This document shows positions 32,233 to 40,164 of a stretch of 64,000 nucleotides of DNA, piece by piece. Within the stretch, counting starts at the first letter, position 1; each line of letters starts with the position of its first letter. The stretch spans positions 62,001-126,000 of the forward strand of contig CAWCIP010000005.1 of assembly GCA_963795665.1 (NCBI GenBank), written 5' to 3'. A program made the translations under genes and the position numbers. Under the pieces are notes generated by a model. It saw nothing but the letters and a program-made list of their open reading frames with translations, had not been told where the DNA came from and ran no database searches. The DNA comes from DASUPK01 sp963795665. Lineage in GTDB: Bacteria > Actinomycetota > Thermoleophilia > Solirubrobacterales > 70-9.

Positions 32233-32852
32233 GGGAGGCCATCAACAACAACCCGAGGGTCCAGCTGGGCTTGCTGGCGGCCCTCGTGCTTGCGGCCGGA
32301 TTGCTGTTCGCTCCGCAGTTCCTCGCCAAGAAGAGCAGCGACAGCGCGAGCAGCGCCAGCGCCAGTGCGCCGGTCAGCACTCCCGCCTCGGCTGCAGAAG
32401 CGACGACTGCCGGAGCGAGCGCTGCCCCGTCGACCGCTCCTCCGGTCGCGGCGCCGACCACCGTGACGCCCGACGCGCTGATCCCGGGCCCGGGCCTGCC
32501 GCGCCCGGTGATCGCCGCGTGGAACAGGGGGGAGACGGTCGTCCTCCTGGTCGTCCGCCAGGGCGGCATCGACGATCGGCTGGTGCGGGGATCCGTTCAA
32601 TCCCTCTCCGGCGAGTCCGACGTGGCTGTATTCGTGGCACGGGCGAACCGGATTGCCCGGTACTCGAGGATCACCCAGGGGGTAGGTGTTTCGCAGGTTC
32701 CCGCCCTGGTGGTCGTCCGGCCTCGCAAGGTGAGCGGCTCGGTGCCGCAGGCTCAGGTCAGCTACGGCTTCCGCGACGCTCAGGGTGTTGTCCAGGCCGT
32801 CCACGACGCCGTCTACTCCGGCAAGGACGACCTGCCCTACAGCCCGAGGTGA
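32229..32852 (+). CDS. Membrane-anchored protein within the pil operon, possibly thioredoxin-like
   Basis: The 207 residues start with a short cytoplasmic tail and one TM helix (about 12-31). A Ser/Ala/Pro/Thr-rich spacer of about 60 residues follows, then a C-terminal domain. That domain contains ETVVLLVVRQGGIDDRLVRG and VSQVPALVVVRPR; the strand-cis-Pro arrangement resembles a thioredoxin-fold half but has no C-x-x-C. Its place between pilT and pilB suggests a structural or accessory role in pilus assembly. No named pilus protein matches. Confidence 0.6.
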   Translation: MREAINNNPRVQLGLLAALVLAAGLLFAPQFLAKKSSDSASSASASAPVSTPASAAEATTAGASAAPSTAPPVAAPTTVTPDALIPGPGLPRPVIAAWNRGETVVLLVVRQGGIDDRLVRGSVQSLSGESDVAVFVARANRIARYSRITQGVGVSQVPALVVVRPRKVSGSVPQAQVSYGFRDAQGVVQAVHDAVYSGKDDLPYSPR

Positions 32853-32861
32853 GCTCGCAAA

Positions 32862-34676
32862 ATGCGGGACCTGCCTGACTACCTGCGGCCGCTCCCAGGT
32901 CCCGGCGACGGACCCGGGGAGAATGCCGCGCATGCGGCGGCGCCGGCCGACGAAGCCGAGGCTGGCGGAACGCCAGGCCTCATCCCTCCGATGCACCGTG
33001 GCCACACCGGAAGCTTCATCACCGATGCAATCGTCGACCTCGGATACGCGACCCGCGAGCAGGTCGAGCAGGCGATCGCGCAGTCGCGCGCCGCCGGGCG
33101 CCGGCCCGAGGAGTTGCTACTCGAGCGGGGAGCGATCGACTCGGAGCAGCTCTCTCGAGCGACCGCGGAGCGCTACGGGCTCGACTACGTGGACCTCGCC
33201 CTCTACAGCGTGGACATGGGGGCGGCGAACCTGATCTCCGCCAAGTCGGCGCGCCGGCACCAGGTGCTGCCGGTCTCGTTCGTCGACGAGAGCACGCTCC
33301 TGCTTGTGATGGCCGATCCGACCAACTTGCTGGCTCTGGACGACGTGCAAATGGCGACCGGCCTCAACTGCGCCGTGGCGGTTGCGCCGGCGCACGACAT
33401 CGAAGGGCTGGTTTCCAAGCTCAACACGATGCAGAGCACGGTCGCCGACGCGATTGCGGAGAACGAGGAGGAGGAACTCGAGGCGGGGCCCGCCGAGATC
33501 ACCGACCTGCGCGCGTCGGCGCAGGACGGCCCCGTGATCAAGCTCGTCAACAGCATCCTCGGCCAGGCAGTTGCGGAAGGGGTCTCCGACATCCACTTCG
33601 AGCCGGAGGACGGCGACATGCGGATCCGGTTCCGGATCGACGGGGTTCTCCAGGAGACAGCGCGCGTTCCCAAGCGGATGGTCGCCGGCGTGATCTCAAG
33701 GATCAAGATCATGAGCGAGCTGGACATCGCCGAGAAGCGGCTGCCGCAGGACGGCCGCGTCGGGGTGAAGATCGAGGACCGCCGGATCGACCTTCGTGTG
33801 ACGACGCTGCCCACGCAGACCGGCGAGGGCGCCTCAATCCGGATTCTCGACGAGGCGGCCGCGCTGCGGACGCTCGACGAGCTCGGAATGGTGGGGGATC
33901 AGAGGGATCGCTTCGAGACCTCGTTCCGGAAGCCCTACGGCGCGGTGCTCGTAACCGGACCGACGGGGGCCGGCAAGTCGACGACCCTGTACGCGGCCCT
34001 TCAGGACCTGAACAACGTCGACAAGCACATAGTCACGATCGAGGACCCCGTCGAGTACAGGCTCCCGGGCGTCAACCAGATCGGCGTCCATCGCAAGGCG
34101 GGACTGACCTTCGCGACCGGGTTGCGCTCGGTCCTCCGCGCCGATCCAGACGTGATCATGGTGGGCGAGATCCGGGACAGCGAGACCGCCCGAATCGCCA
34201 TTGAGGCCGCGCTCACGGGCCACATGGTGCTCACCACTCTGCACACCAATGACGCGCCGGGCGCCGTCACGCGACTACAGGAGATGGGGATCGAGTCCTT
34301 CCTCACTTCCTCGGCGGTCGAATGCGTTGTGGCCCAGCGGCTGGCGCGAAAGCTCTGCCCCAACTGCAAGCGCCGCGTGGTGGTCAAACAGTCCGTGCTC
34401 GTCGAGGCGGGCTTCCGCGTCGGCACCGACCTCGAGGCCTATGAGCCCGTCGGCTGCCAGCGCTGTCACGGCGTCGGCTATCAGGGGCGAATGGGGATCT
34501 ACTCGGTGTTGGTCCTGAGCGCCCAGATCAAGGAGATGGTGGTGAACCTCACCTCGGAGGCCGAGATTGCGAAGCTCGCGATCGAGGAGGGGATGCTCAC
34601 CCTGCGCCAGTCGGGGCTCGAGAAGGTGCGTTCCGGCCTGACGAGCGTCCAGGAGGTCTCGCGCGTCGCGAGCTAA
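32862..34676 (+). CDS. pilB: Type IV pilus assembly ATPase PilB with an MshEN-like N-terminus
   Basis: Hexameric GspE/PilB ATPase powering pilus extension. The 604 residues begin with a disordered 45-residue stretch. An MshEN/T2SSE-N domain follows (about 50-125: ITDAIVDLGYATREQVEQAI, GRRPEELLLERGAIDSEQL), a fold that binds c-di-GMP in MshE; here the first RLG motif is degenerate. Next come SDIHFEPEDGDMRIRFRIDG, Walker A GPTGAGKSTTLYAAL (about residue 366), MVGEIRDSETARIAI and HMVLTTLHTNDAPGA. A zinc site CPNC...CQRCHG lies at about residues 498-537. It lies between two PilT genes. Control by c-di-GMP is plausible given the GEMM riboswitch at 37241. Confidence 0.92.
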   Translation: MRDLPDYLRPLPGPGDGPGENAAHAAAPADEAEAGGTPGLIPPMHRGHTGSFITDAIVDLGYATREQVEQAIAQSRAAGRRPEELLLERGAIDSEQLSRATAERYGLDYVDLALYSVDMGAANLISAKSARRHQVLPVSFVDESTLLLVMADPTNLLALDDVQMATGLNCAVAVAPAHDIEGLVSKLNTMQSTVADAIAENEEEELEAGPAEITDLRASAQDGPVIKLVNSILGQAVAEGVSDIHFEPEDGDMRIRFRIDGVLQETARVPKRMVAGVISRIKIMSELDIAEKRLPQDGRVGVKIEDRRIDLRVTTLPTQTGEGASIRILDEAAALRTLDELGMVGDQRDRFETSFRKPYGAVLVTGPTGAGKSTTLYAALQDLNNVDKHIVTIEDPVEYRLPGVNQIGVHRKAGLTFATGLRSVLRADPDVIMVGEIRDSETARIAIEAALTGHMVLTTLHTNDAPGAVTRLQEMGIESFLTSSAVECVVAQRLARKLCPNCKRRVVVKQSVLVEAGFRVGTDLEAYEPVGCQRCHGVGYQGRMGIYSVLVLSAQIKEMVVNLTSEAEIAKLAIEEGMLTLRQSGLEKVRSGLTSVQEVSRVAS

Positions 34677-34732
34677 GCGACCCCACTATTTGGTGTCAAG
34701 ACACGAGCGCGAACGGACGATTGGTAACGGGC

Positions 34733-35869
34733 ATGGAAGCCGCTGCGGCAACCCGGAAGTTCGACTTCGCTGAGATCCTGACGCGGATGGCGGAGGAGCG
34801 TGCCTCCGACGTCCACCTCACCGCGGAATTCCCGCCGGCCATTCGGGTGCGCGGGAAGATCGTGCCGCTGGTGGAATACGGCCCGGTTTCCTCGCAGGTC
34901 ACGCGCGACACCGTCTACAGCCTGCTCAACGATGACCAGCGCAAGCGCTTCGAGCTGCACAAGCAGCTCGACCTGGCATACGCGGTGCCCGGGGTTGCGC
35001 GGTTCAGGGTCAACTGCTTCTTCCAGCGCGGAGCGATCAGCGCGGCGTTTCGCCGCATCCCGCACCAGATCCCGAAGCTCGACGAGCTGGGGCTGCCGCG
35101 GATCCTCGAGGACCTGACCCGCAAGCCGCGAGGCCTGGTCCTGGTCACCGGTCCGACCGGATCCGGTAAGTCCACCTCGCTGGCGGCGATGCTCGACATC
35201 ATCAACGAGGAGCGCGAGGAGCACATCCTCACGATCGAGGACCCGATCGAGTTTCTCCACTCGCACAAGCGGTGCATCGTCAACCAGCGCGAGATCGGGG
35301 CCGATGCCGAGGACTTCGCCACCGCCCTGAAGTCCGCCCTGCGGGAGGACCCCGACGTGATCCTCGTCGGCGAGATGCGCGACCTGGAGACGATGTCCAC
35401 GGCGTTGACCGCTGCCGAGACGGGGCACCTCGTCTTCGCGACCCTTCACACCCAATCGACCGCACAGACGGTCGACCGGATCATCGACATCTTCCCGGCC
35501 GAGCAGCAGGCTCAGGTCCGGATGCAGCTCTCGATCGGCCTGCAGGGAATCCTCACCCAGCAACTGTTGCCGACCGTCGATGGCGCGGGCCGCGTGGTCG
35601 CCTGCGAGGTGCTGATCCCCACCCCCGCGGTGCGCAACCTGATCCGCGAGGGCAAGACGCACCAGATCTACTCCGCGATCCAGACGTCTGGATCGATCGG
35701 CATGCAGACCATGGACGCGCACCTGGCCCAGCTCGTTCGCATGGGCCGGGTCTCGCGCCAGCTCGCGGAGCAACGGGCATCGGTGCCCGAGGAGCTCAAG
35801 CGGCTGCTGGGGCCCGCGCCGCAGGGGCAGGCGGCGCCCGCCGCTGCCGCGATGACGAACGGAGCCTGA
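34733..35869 (+). CDS. pilT2: Type IV pilus retraction ATPase PilT (copy 2)
   Basis: Second PilT-family ATPase, 378 residues from ATG 34733. Motifs: RASDVHLTAEFPPAIRVRGK, Walker A TGPTGSGKSTSLAAML, LVGEMRDLETMSTAL, GHLVFATLHTQSTAQTVDRI and the AIRNLI box equivalent TPAVRNLIREGKTHQIYS, closer to classical PilT than copy 1. TTG 34721 is an alternative in-frame start four codons earlier. Two PilT paralogues often split into a main retraction motor and a modulating PilU-like one; which is which cannot be read here. It is followed by pilC. Confidence 0.9.
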   Translation: MEAAAATRKFDFAEILTRMAEERASDVHLTAEFPPAIRVRGKIVPLVEYGPVSSQVTRDTVYSLLNDDQRKRFELHKQLDLAYAVPGVARFRVNCFFQRGAISAAFRRIPHQIPKLDELGLPRILEDLTRKPRGLVLVTGPTGSGKSTSLAAMLDIINEEREEHILTIEDPIEFLHSHKRCIVNQREIGADAEDFATALKSALREDPDVILVGEMRDLETMSTALTAAETGHLVFATLHTQSTAQTVDRIIDIFPAEQQAQVRMQLSIGLQGILTQQLLPTVDGAGRVVACEVLIPTPAVRNLIREGKTHQIYSAIQTSGSIGMQTMDAHLAQLVRMGRVSRQLAEQRASVPEELKRLLGPAPQGQAAPAAAAMTNGA

Positions 35870-35870
35870 C

Positions 35871-37106
35871 GTGAGCACCTACGCCTTCCGGGCCGTGGAC
35901 GTTGCGGGTGTGCCCTCGAGGGGCGAGGTCGATGCGGAGTCCAAGGGTCAGGTAAGCGAGCAGCTTCGCGAGCGGGGCCTGATCGTCCTGGACGTCTCGG
36001 AGAAGAACGAGGCGTTCCGGCTCGAGTCCTTCTTCGATCGCTTCCGCGGGATCAAGACGCGCGACATGTCCGTCTTCGCGCGGCAGTTCGCGACGCTGGT
36101 GGCCTCGGGGATGCCGATGCTGCGCTCGCTCTACACGCTCGAGGATCAGACCGAGGACGAGAGGCTGAGCGACGCGATCGCCGGCGTACGAAGCGACGTA
36201 GAGGCCGGCAGCTCGCTGGCGGATGCCATGGAGCGCCGGCCACAGATCTTCGACACGCTGTTCCGGGCGATGGTGCAGTCGGGCGAGAGCTCGGGTCGCC
36301 TTGACGAGTCGCTGGACCGCATCGCCTACCAACTCGAGAAGATGGACGCCCTCAAGCGCCAGATTCGCTCGGCGATGATGTACCCGGCGTTCATCTTCGG
36401 CGCGGCAATCGTGATCATGCTGGCGGTGGTCATCTTCATCGTTCCGGTGTTCGCCAACGCATTCAAGGAAGCGGTAGCCGACCAGCCGGGTACGTCCGCG
36501 GACCTGCCGTCGATGACGCAGTTCACGATCGGCATCTCCAACTTCGTGACGCACTTCTGGATGTTCTGGCTGCCCGGGACGATCGTCGCGACGATCGGAT
36601 TCATCCAGTGGAAGAAGACGAACGCCGGGCGGGTCCAATGGGACAGGATCAAGCTCAGGTTCCCGGTCCACATCGGCGACATCGTCCGGAAGGTTGCGGT
36701 GGCTCGATGGTCTCGGACCTTCTCCGGCGCCGTCAGCGCGGGCGTGCCGATCCTCCAGTCGATCAAGCTGGTCGGCCAGACCTCGGGCAACGCGGAGGTC
36801 GAGAAGGCGATGGACGCGGTCTATGAATCCGTGAAGGGGGGCGGAACGATCGCGCATCCGATCGAGAGGAGCGATGTCTTCCCGCCGATGGTCGGGCACA
36901 TGATCTCGGTGGGCGAGGAGACCGGTCAGCTCGAGCAGATGCTGACCAAGATCGCCGATTTCTACGAGGCGGAGGTCGACACCAAGGTGAAGGCGCTCAC
37001 CTCGCTGCTGGAGCCGATGATGATCGTCGTCGTCGGCGGAATGGTCGGTTTCATCGTGATCTCGATGTATCTCCCGCTCTTCTCGCTCTACGACAAGATC
37101 CGCTAG
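35871..37106 (+). CDS. pilC: Type IV pilus inner-membrane platform protein PilC
   Basis: Membrane platform on which PilB and PilT act. The 411 residues have two repeated T2SSF domains. Domain 1 contains FARQFATLVASGMPMLRSLYTLEDQ, then a TM segment near residues 172-194. Domain 2 contains WSRTFSGAVSAGVPILQSIKLVGQTSGN and MISVGEETGQLEQMLTKIADFYE, followed by the C-terminal TM helix. An N-terminal TadB-like region starts YAFRAVDVAGVPSRGEVDAE. GTG start, 1 nt after the pilT2 stop. It is the last gene before the riboswitch-controlled pilA. Confidence 0.92.
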   Translation: MSTYAFRAVDVAGVPSRGEVDAESKGQVSEQLRERGLIVLDVSEKNEAFRLESFFDRFRGIKTRDMSVFARQFATLVASGMPMLRSLYTLEDQTEDERLSDAIAGVRSDVEAGSSLADAMERRPQIFDTLFRAMVQSGESSGRLDESLDRIAYQLEKMDALKRQIRSAMMYPAFIFGAAIVIMLAVVIFIVPVFANAFKEAVADQPGTSADLPSMTQFTIGISNFVTHFWMFWLPGTIVATIGFIQWKKTNAGRVQWDRIKLRFPVHIGDIVRKVAVARWSRTFSGAVSAGVPILQSIKLVGQTSGNAEVEKAMDAVYESVKGGGTIAHPIERSDVFPPMVGHMISVGEETGQLEQMLTKIADFYEAEVDTKVKALTSLLEPMMIVVVGGMVGFIVISMYLPLFSLYDKIR

Positions 37107-37240
37107 CGCTCTCCTTCGCTCGCCTCCTGGTGGACGCAAGTACGAGTGCATTGCCCTAAGCACTATTTAGGGACTTGCTAAAGGCATTCGCCGCCGGGTC
37201 GATTCAAGGCGACGTAAAGCAAAAGCCAGGGCCTTGGTGA

Positions 37241-37319
37241 AAAAGGCAAACCCATTGTGAGATGGGGACGCAAAGCCAGCGGGGCTCCGAGAGAGATCTC
37301 AGAGCTAGCCGGGCTGCCA
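37241..37319 (+). promoter_or_regulatory. Cyclic-di-GMP-I (GEMM) riboswitch upstream of pilA
   Basis: The conserved core is present in order: GGCAAACC (37245-37252), P2 CCCATT/GATGGG (37251-37266) capped by a GNRA-type GTGA loop, GACGCAAAGCC (37267-37277), then the P3 arm (about 37279-37314) and closing GGGCTGCC (37311-37318). This matches the c-di-GMP-I aptamer that often controls pilus and motility genes. The pilA ATG is 66 nt downstream. Family recognition is by motif; ligand response is inferred. Confidence 0.9.
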
Positions 37320-37367
37320 CCGGGGTCAGAGACTTCCGAAGGCACGGGGCTCTGGCAGCGATGTTTT
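37313..37367 (+). terminator. Possible riboswitch expression platform (terminator stem overlapping P1)
   Basis: GCTGCCA (37313-37319), which includes the 3' strand of the aptamer's P1, can pair with TGGCAGC (37353-37359). This is followed by GATGTTTTGG. Ligand-stabilised P1 would then prevent the terminator, an ON switch. A small GGAC-GTCC hairpin around the AGGAGGT ribosome site (37374-37380) is an alternative, translational, control point. Confidence 0.45.
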
Positions 37368-37384
37368 GGACATAGGAGGTCCAG

Positions 37385-37831
37385 ATGCTGCAGAAGCTCC
37401 GCGAGCGTATGGCCAGCGAGAAGGGGTTCACCCTGATCGAGCTGCTGGTCGTCATGCTCATCATTGGAATTCTGGCCGCGATCGCGATCCCGACGTTCTT
37501 CAATCAGAAGCAGAAGGCGCAGGACGCGAACGCGAAGTCGATGGCACACACGGCGCAGACGGCGATTGAGACGTATGCGACCGATAACAATGGCAGCTAC
37601 GCGGGCGCCACCCCCGCTCTACTGAAGGGGATTGAGAACACGATCAATACCGCGGGTCCCAATCCGTGGGTGGCGGTTCCAACCGCGACGGCCACGGACT
37701 ACACGATCGTGGTCACCAGCCCGAGCACAGCTAACACGTTCACCATCCAGCGGGTCGGCGGAACCTTCACCTTCCCGTGCACAGTTGCCGGCAAGGGCGG
37801 CTGCCCGGCCGGCGGCGCCGGTTGGGGCTGA
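37385..37831 (+). CDS. pilA: Major type IV pilin PilA
   Basis: Structural subunit of the pilus. The 148 residues have a 13-residue basic leader ending in EKG, the prepilin peptidase site G|FTLIELLVVMLIIGILAAI with the essential Glu at +5, and the N-terminal helix with IAIPTFFNQKQKAQDANAKS. The variable headgroup has two Cys (FPCTVAGKGGC) near the C-terminus, the usual pilin disulfide loop. The ribosome site AGGAGGT lies 4 nt before the ATG. It is expressed alone: the GEMM riboswitch is upstream and a 15-bp terminator downstream, fitting a protein needed in far larger amounts than the other pil products. Confidence 0.93.
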   Translation: MLQKLRERMASEKGFTLIELLVVMLIIGILAAIAIPTFFNQKQKAQDANAKSMAHTAQTAIETYATDNNGSYAGATPALLKGIENTINTAGPNPWVAVPTATATDYTIVVTSPSTANTFTIQRVGGTFTFPCTVAGKGGCPAGGAGWG

Positions 37832-37876
37832 TCCAGCTAGCCAAATCGCGTGAAGCAGTCGTTTGAGCCTCACGCA

Positions 37877-37915
37877 GAGAGAGGGCGGGCCTTCGGGCCC
37901 GCCCTCTCTCGTTTC
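37877..37915 (+). terminator. Strong intrinsic terminator after pilA
   Basis: GAGAGAGGGCGGGCC (37877-37891), TTCG tetraloop, GGCCCGCCCTCTCTC (37896-37910): a perfect 15-bp stem followed by GTTTC. It would separate pilA from the minor pilin operon. Confidence 0.85.
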
Positions 37916-38041
37916 TGGACGTTCGGCGCGCGGCGTCACCCCAGTGAGCTCAAACGATCGGCCAGACCGCCCAAATCCTTGGTATCGCCGCAAGCGGCCG
38001 GCCTGCCGATGGAGGGGCAGGGGCCAGGAGGGCCTCGCGAG

Positions 38042-39481
38042 ATGGGACGCCAAAGCCTGACACGAATGCGCCGCGACGAAGCGGGATTCGCGCTGATCGA
38101 GGTGCTGATCAGCGCCGTCTTGCTGATGATCGTCGCGGCCGGGGTGTTCCTCGCCTTCGACGCGAGCACCCGGGCCACTGCTCAGGAGCGCCACAGGGCC
38201 AGGGCCAACGATCTCGCGCAGTCGGACCTCGAGCGCATCCGCTCACTGCCCTACGCCTGTCCCCTTGCCAGCCCCAGCTGCACATACTCGATCGTCAGCC
38301 TGATCACGCCGGTGTCGAGGACCGTCACACAGGACGGAACCCCGTACACGATCGTCTCCAGGGCGCAGTTCCTGACCGAGACGCCGACCACAAGCGCCTG
38401 CACCACCGCTCCGGATTCCCGCGACTACCTGCAGATCAGCTCGGCGGTCACCTGGCCGGGCATGGGAACTCGCCCGGCCGTCACGGCGGCCAGCGCCGTC
38501 TCCCCACCGAGCGGATCCGTTATCCCCAACACCGGCTCGCTGCTGGTGAACGTGACCGACTCCCAAGGCGCCGGGATCCCCGGCGTCGGGCTATCCGGCA
38601 GCGGCCCGGCCTCCTTCAGTGGCACGACCGGATCGAGCGGCTGCGTGCTCTGGCGGAACCTGCCGGCGGGCAATTACACGATGCCGGTTTCCGGGGTGGC
38701 CGCGAGCAAGGTCGACAAGGACGGCAATCCGCCCAACGTGCCGCAGCCGCAAACCATCAGCGTGGTCGCCCAGGGGACCAACACGGTCAATCTGCTGTAC
38801 GACACGCCCGGCTCGATCAGCAACACGAGCCCGATCCGGTTCGTGACCAAGCCCTATGGCGCCCTCTCCATCACCCCGCCGGTGGCTTCGAAGGCCGATT
38901 CAGCGATCCTCTTCAACACCGGCATGACGGCGGCCAGGCAGCTCGGGACACCGGGTACGCCGGTATCGGGGCTCTCGGCGAGCGGGCTATTCCCGTTCGG
39001 CTCGCCGTACTCCGTCTACGCCGGTACTTGTCAGGCGGATAACCCCGATCCAAACAGCAGTGGAGCCGGGGGCAACGCCATCCAGAACGTCCTCATCCCG
39101 CCGGGCGGCACCGTAAACGGGCCCACCATCGAACTGCCGGCGCTCCATCTCACCGTCGTCAACAACCTGTCGCAGCCCCTGGCCAGCGCCCGGGTCAGGG
39201 TTCAGGACAACAACTGCCCCGACTGGCCGACCGGCAGCGGGACACAGTTCTGGCGGAGCATGGGTCCGACCAACACCCTGGGCCAGCTCCCGGACCCCGG
39301 ACTGCCCTACCGGCCATACGTGGCGGGCGATGCCCTCAACAAGGGCTACAACGTCTGCGCGGACAACGGCACCAGGCATGTCACGGCTACCAACGTCGAC
39401 GTCTCCGATCTCAGCACCGGCACTGATCTCCTCCTGCTGATCCCAAACGGCGGATCGAGCTCTTCGGGGGTCTGCCCGTGA
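38042..39481 (+). CDS. Large minor pilin (PilV-like) with a beta-rich C-terminal domain
   Basis: The 479-residue protein has the prepilin site EAG|FALIEVLISAVLLMIVAAG near residue 15 and a helical stalk, then a long Cys-containing headgroup. One part, GSGPASFSGTTGSSGCVLW with RNLPAGNYTM, resembles carboxypeptidase-regulatory or Cna-B-like beta modules; a second Pro/Thr-rich beta region and CPDWPTGSGTQFW follow. The start ATG 38042 is chosen for AGGAGG 9 nt upstream; the open frame back to 37850 crosses the pilA terminator and is not coding. It is the first gene of the minor-pilin group and overlaps the next by 4 nt. A tip adhesin role is plausible. Confidence 0.78.
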   Translation: MGRQSLTRMRRDEAGFALIEVLISAVLLMIVAAGVFLAFDASTRATAQERHRARANDLAQSDLERIRSLPYACPLASPSCTYSIVSLITPVSRTVTQDGTPYTIVSRAQFLTETPTTSACTTAPDSRDYLQISSAVTWPGMGTRPAVTAASAVSPPSGSVIPNTGSLLVNVTDSQGAGIPGVGLSGSGPASFSGTTGSSGCVLWRNLPAGNYTMPVSGVAASKVDKDGNPPNVPQPQTISVVAQGTNTVNLLYDTPGSISNTSPIRFVTKPYGALSITPPVASKADSAILFNTGMTAARQLGTPGTPVSGLSASGLFPFGSPYSVYAGTCQADNPDPNSSGAGGNAIQNVLIPPGGTVNGPTIELPALHLTVVNNLSQPLASARVRVQDNNCPDWPTGSGTQFWRSMGPTNTLGQLPDPGLPYRPYVAGDALNKGYNVCADNGTRHVTATNVDVSDLSTGTDLLLLIPNGGSSSSGVCP

Positions 39482-40164
39482 GGGACGAGAGCGGTTTCAC
39501 CCTGATCGAGCTGCTGGTCAGCATGATCGCGGGACTCGCGGTGCTCAGCGCGATCGTGATGATGACCACGGTCGCGACGCACAACCAGGACCGGATCGCC
39601 AGGCGGGTGGAGGCCAATCAGCGCGCCCGGCCCGTGATGGCGTCGATCGTCAACGAGCTTCACTCGGCCTGTGTCGCCCCGCGGATCACCCCGGTGTTGG
39701 GCGACGGCACCGCGAACGTCAGCACGGGGAGCAGGATGAGCTTCCTCTCGGCGAGCGGCTCGGCGGTCACGCCTACCCCGGACGAGCACGTGATCACCCT
39801 CTCCGGCACCACCCTGAGCGAGTCCGTTTATGCGGCTACCGGTGGCGCCGCGCCCAGCTGGACCTTCTCCGGCACCCCCAGCTCGACGCGCCAGCTGCTC
39901 ACCAACGTGTCGGCGCCGGGCGGCGTGATGTTCAACTACTTCGACTTCCAGAACGGTCAGCTCTCGACGGTGCCGCTGGCCACGCCGCTGAGCGCGACCG
40001 ACGCGGGACGGACCGCCTACGTCACGATCTCACTGATCGCCTCACCCACGAACGGGGTCTCGCAGCTCGACCCGAACTCCCCGATCAGCTTCACCGGTTC
40101 CGCCGACCTGCGCCTCGAGTCCGCCAGCCAGGTCCCAACCCAGGACAACATGCCATGCAGCTGA
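39478..40164 (+). CDS. Minor pilin (PilW-like)
   Basis: The 228 residues have the prepilin site DESG|FTLIELLVSMIAGLAVLSA within the first 26 residues, then a beta-rich headgroup of about 190 residues ending in a single Cys. PilW-like proteins prime pilus assembly. GTG start overlapping the previous gene by 4 nt; the stop overlaps the next gene by 10 nt. The shared layout of three consecutive prepilin genes supports co-assembly at the pilus tip. Confidence 0.82.
   Translation: MRDESGFTLIELLVSMIAGLAVLSAIVMMTTVATHNQDRIARRVEANQRARPVMASIVNELHSACVAPRITPVLGDGTANVSTGSRMSFLSASGSAVTPTPDEHVITLSGTTLSESVYAATGGAAPSWTFSGTPSSTRQLLTNVSAPGGVMFNYFDFQNGQLSTVPLATPLSATDAGRTAYVTISLIASPTNGVSQLDPNSPISFTGSADLRLESASQVPTQDNMPCS

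Noticed and set aside
37200..37240. Tandem upstream GEMM aptamer (GGCGACGTAAAGC...)
   Set aside because: Only a partial match; no GGCAAACC or GNRA-capped stem.
37850..38041. N-terminal extension of the first minor pilin back to 37850
   Set aside because: It would cross the perfect pilA terminator, lacks codon bias, and the ribosome site fits ATG 38042.
38044..38055. GACGCCAAAGCC, resembling the GEMM core, as a second riboswitch
   Set aside because: It lies within the coding start of the first minor pilin (after AGGAGG and ATG 38042). The GGCAAACC element and a P2 stem are absent.
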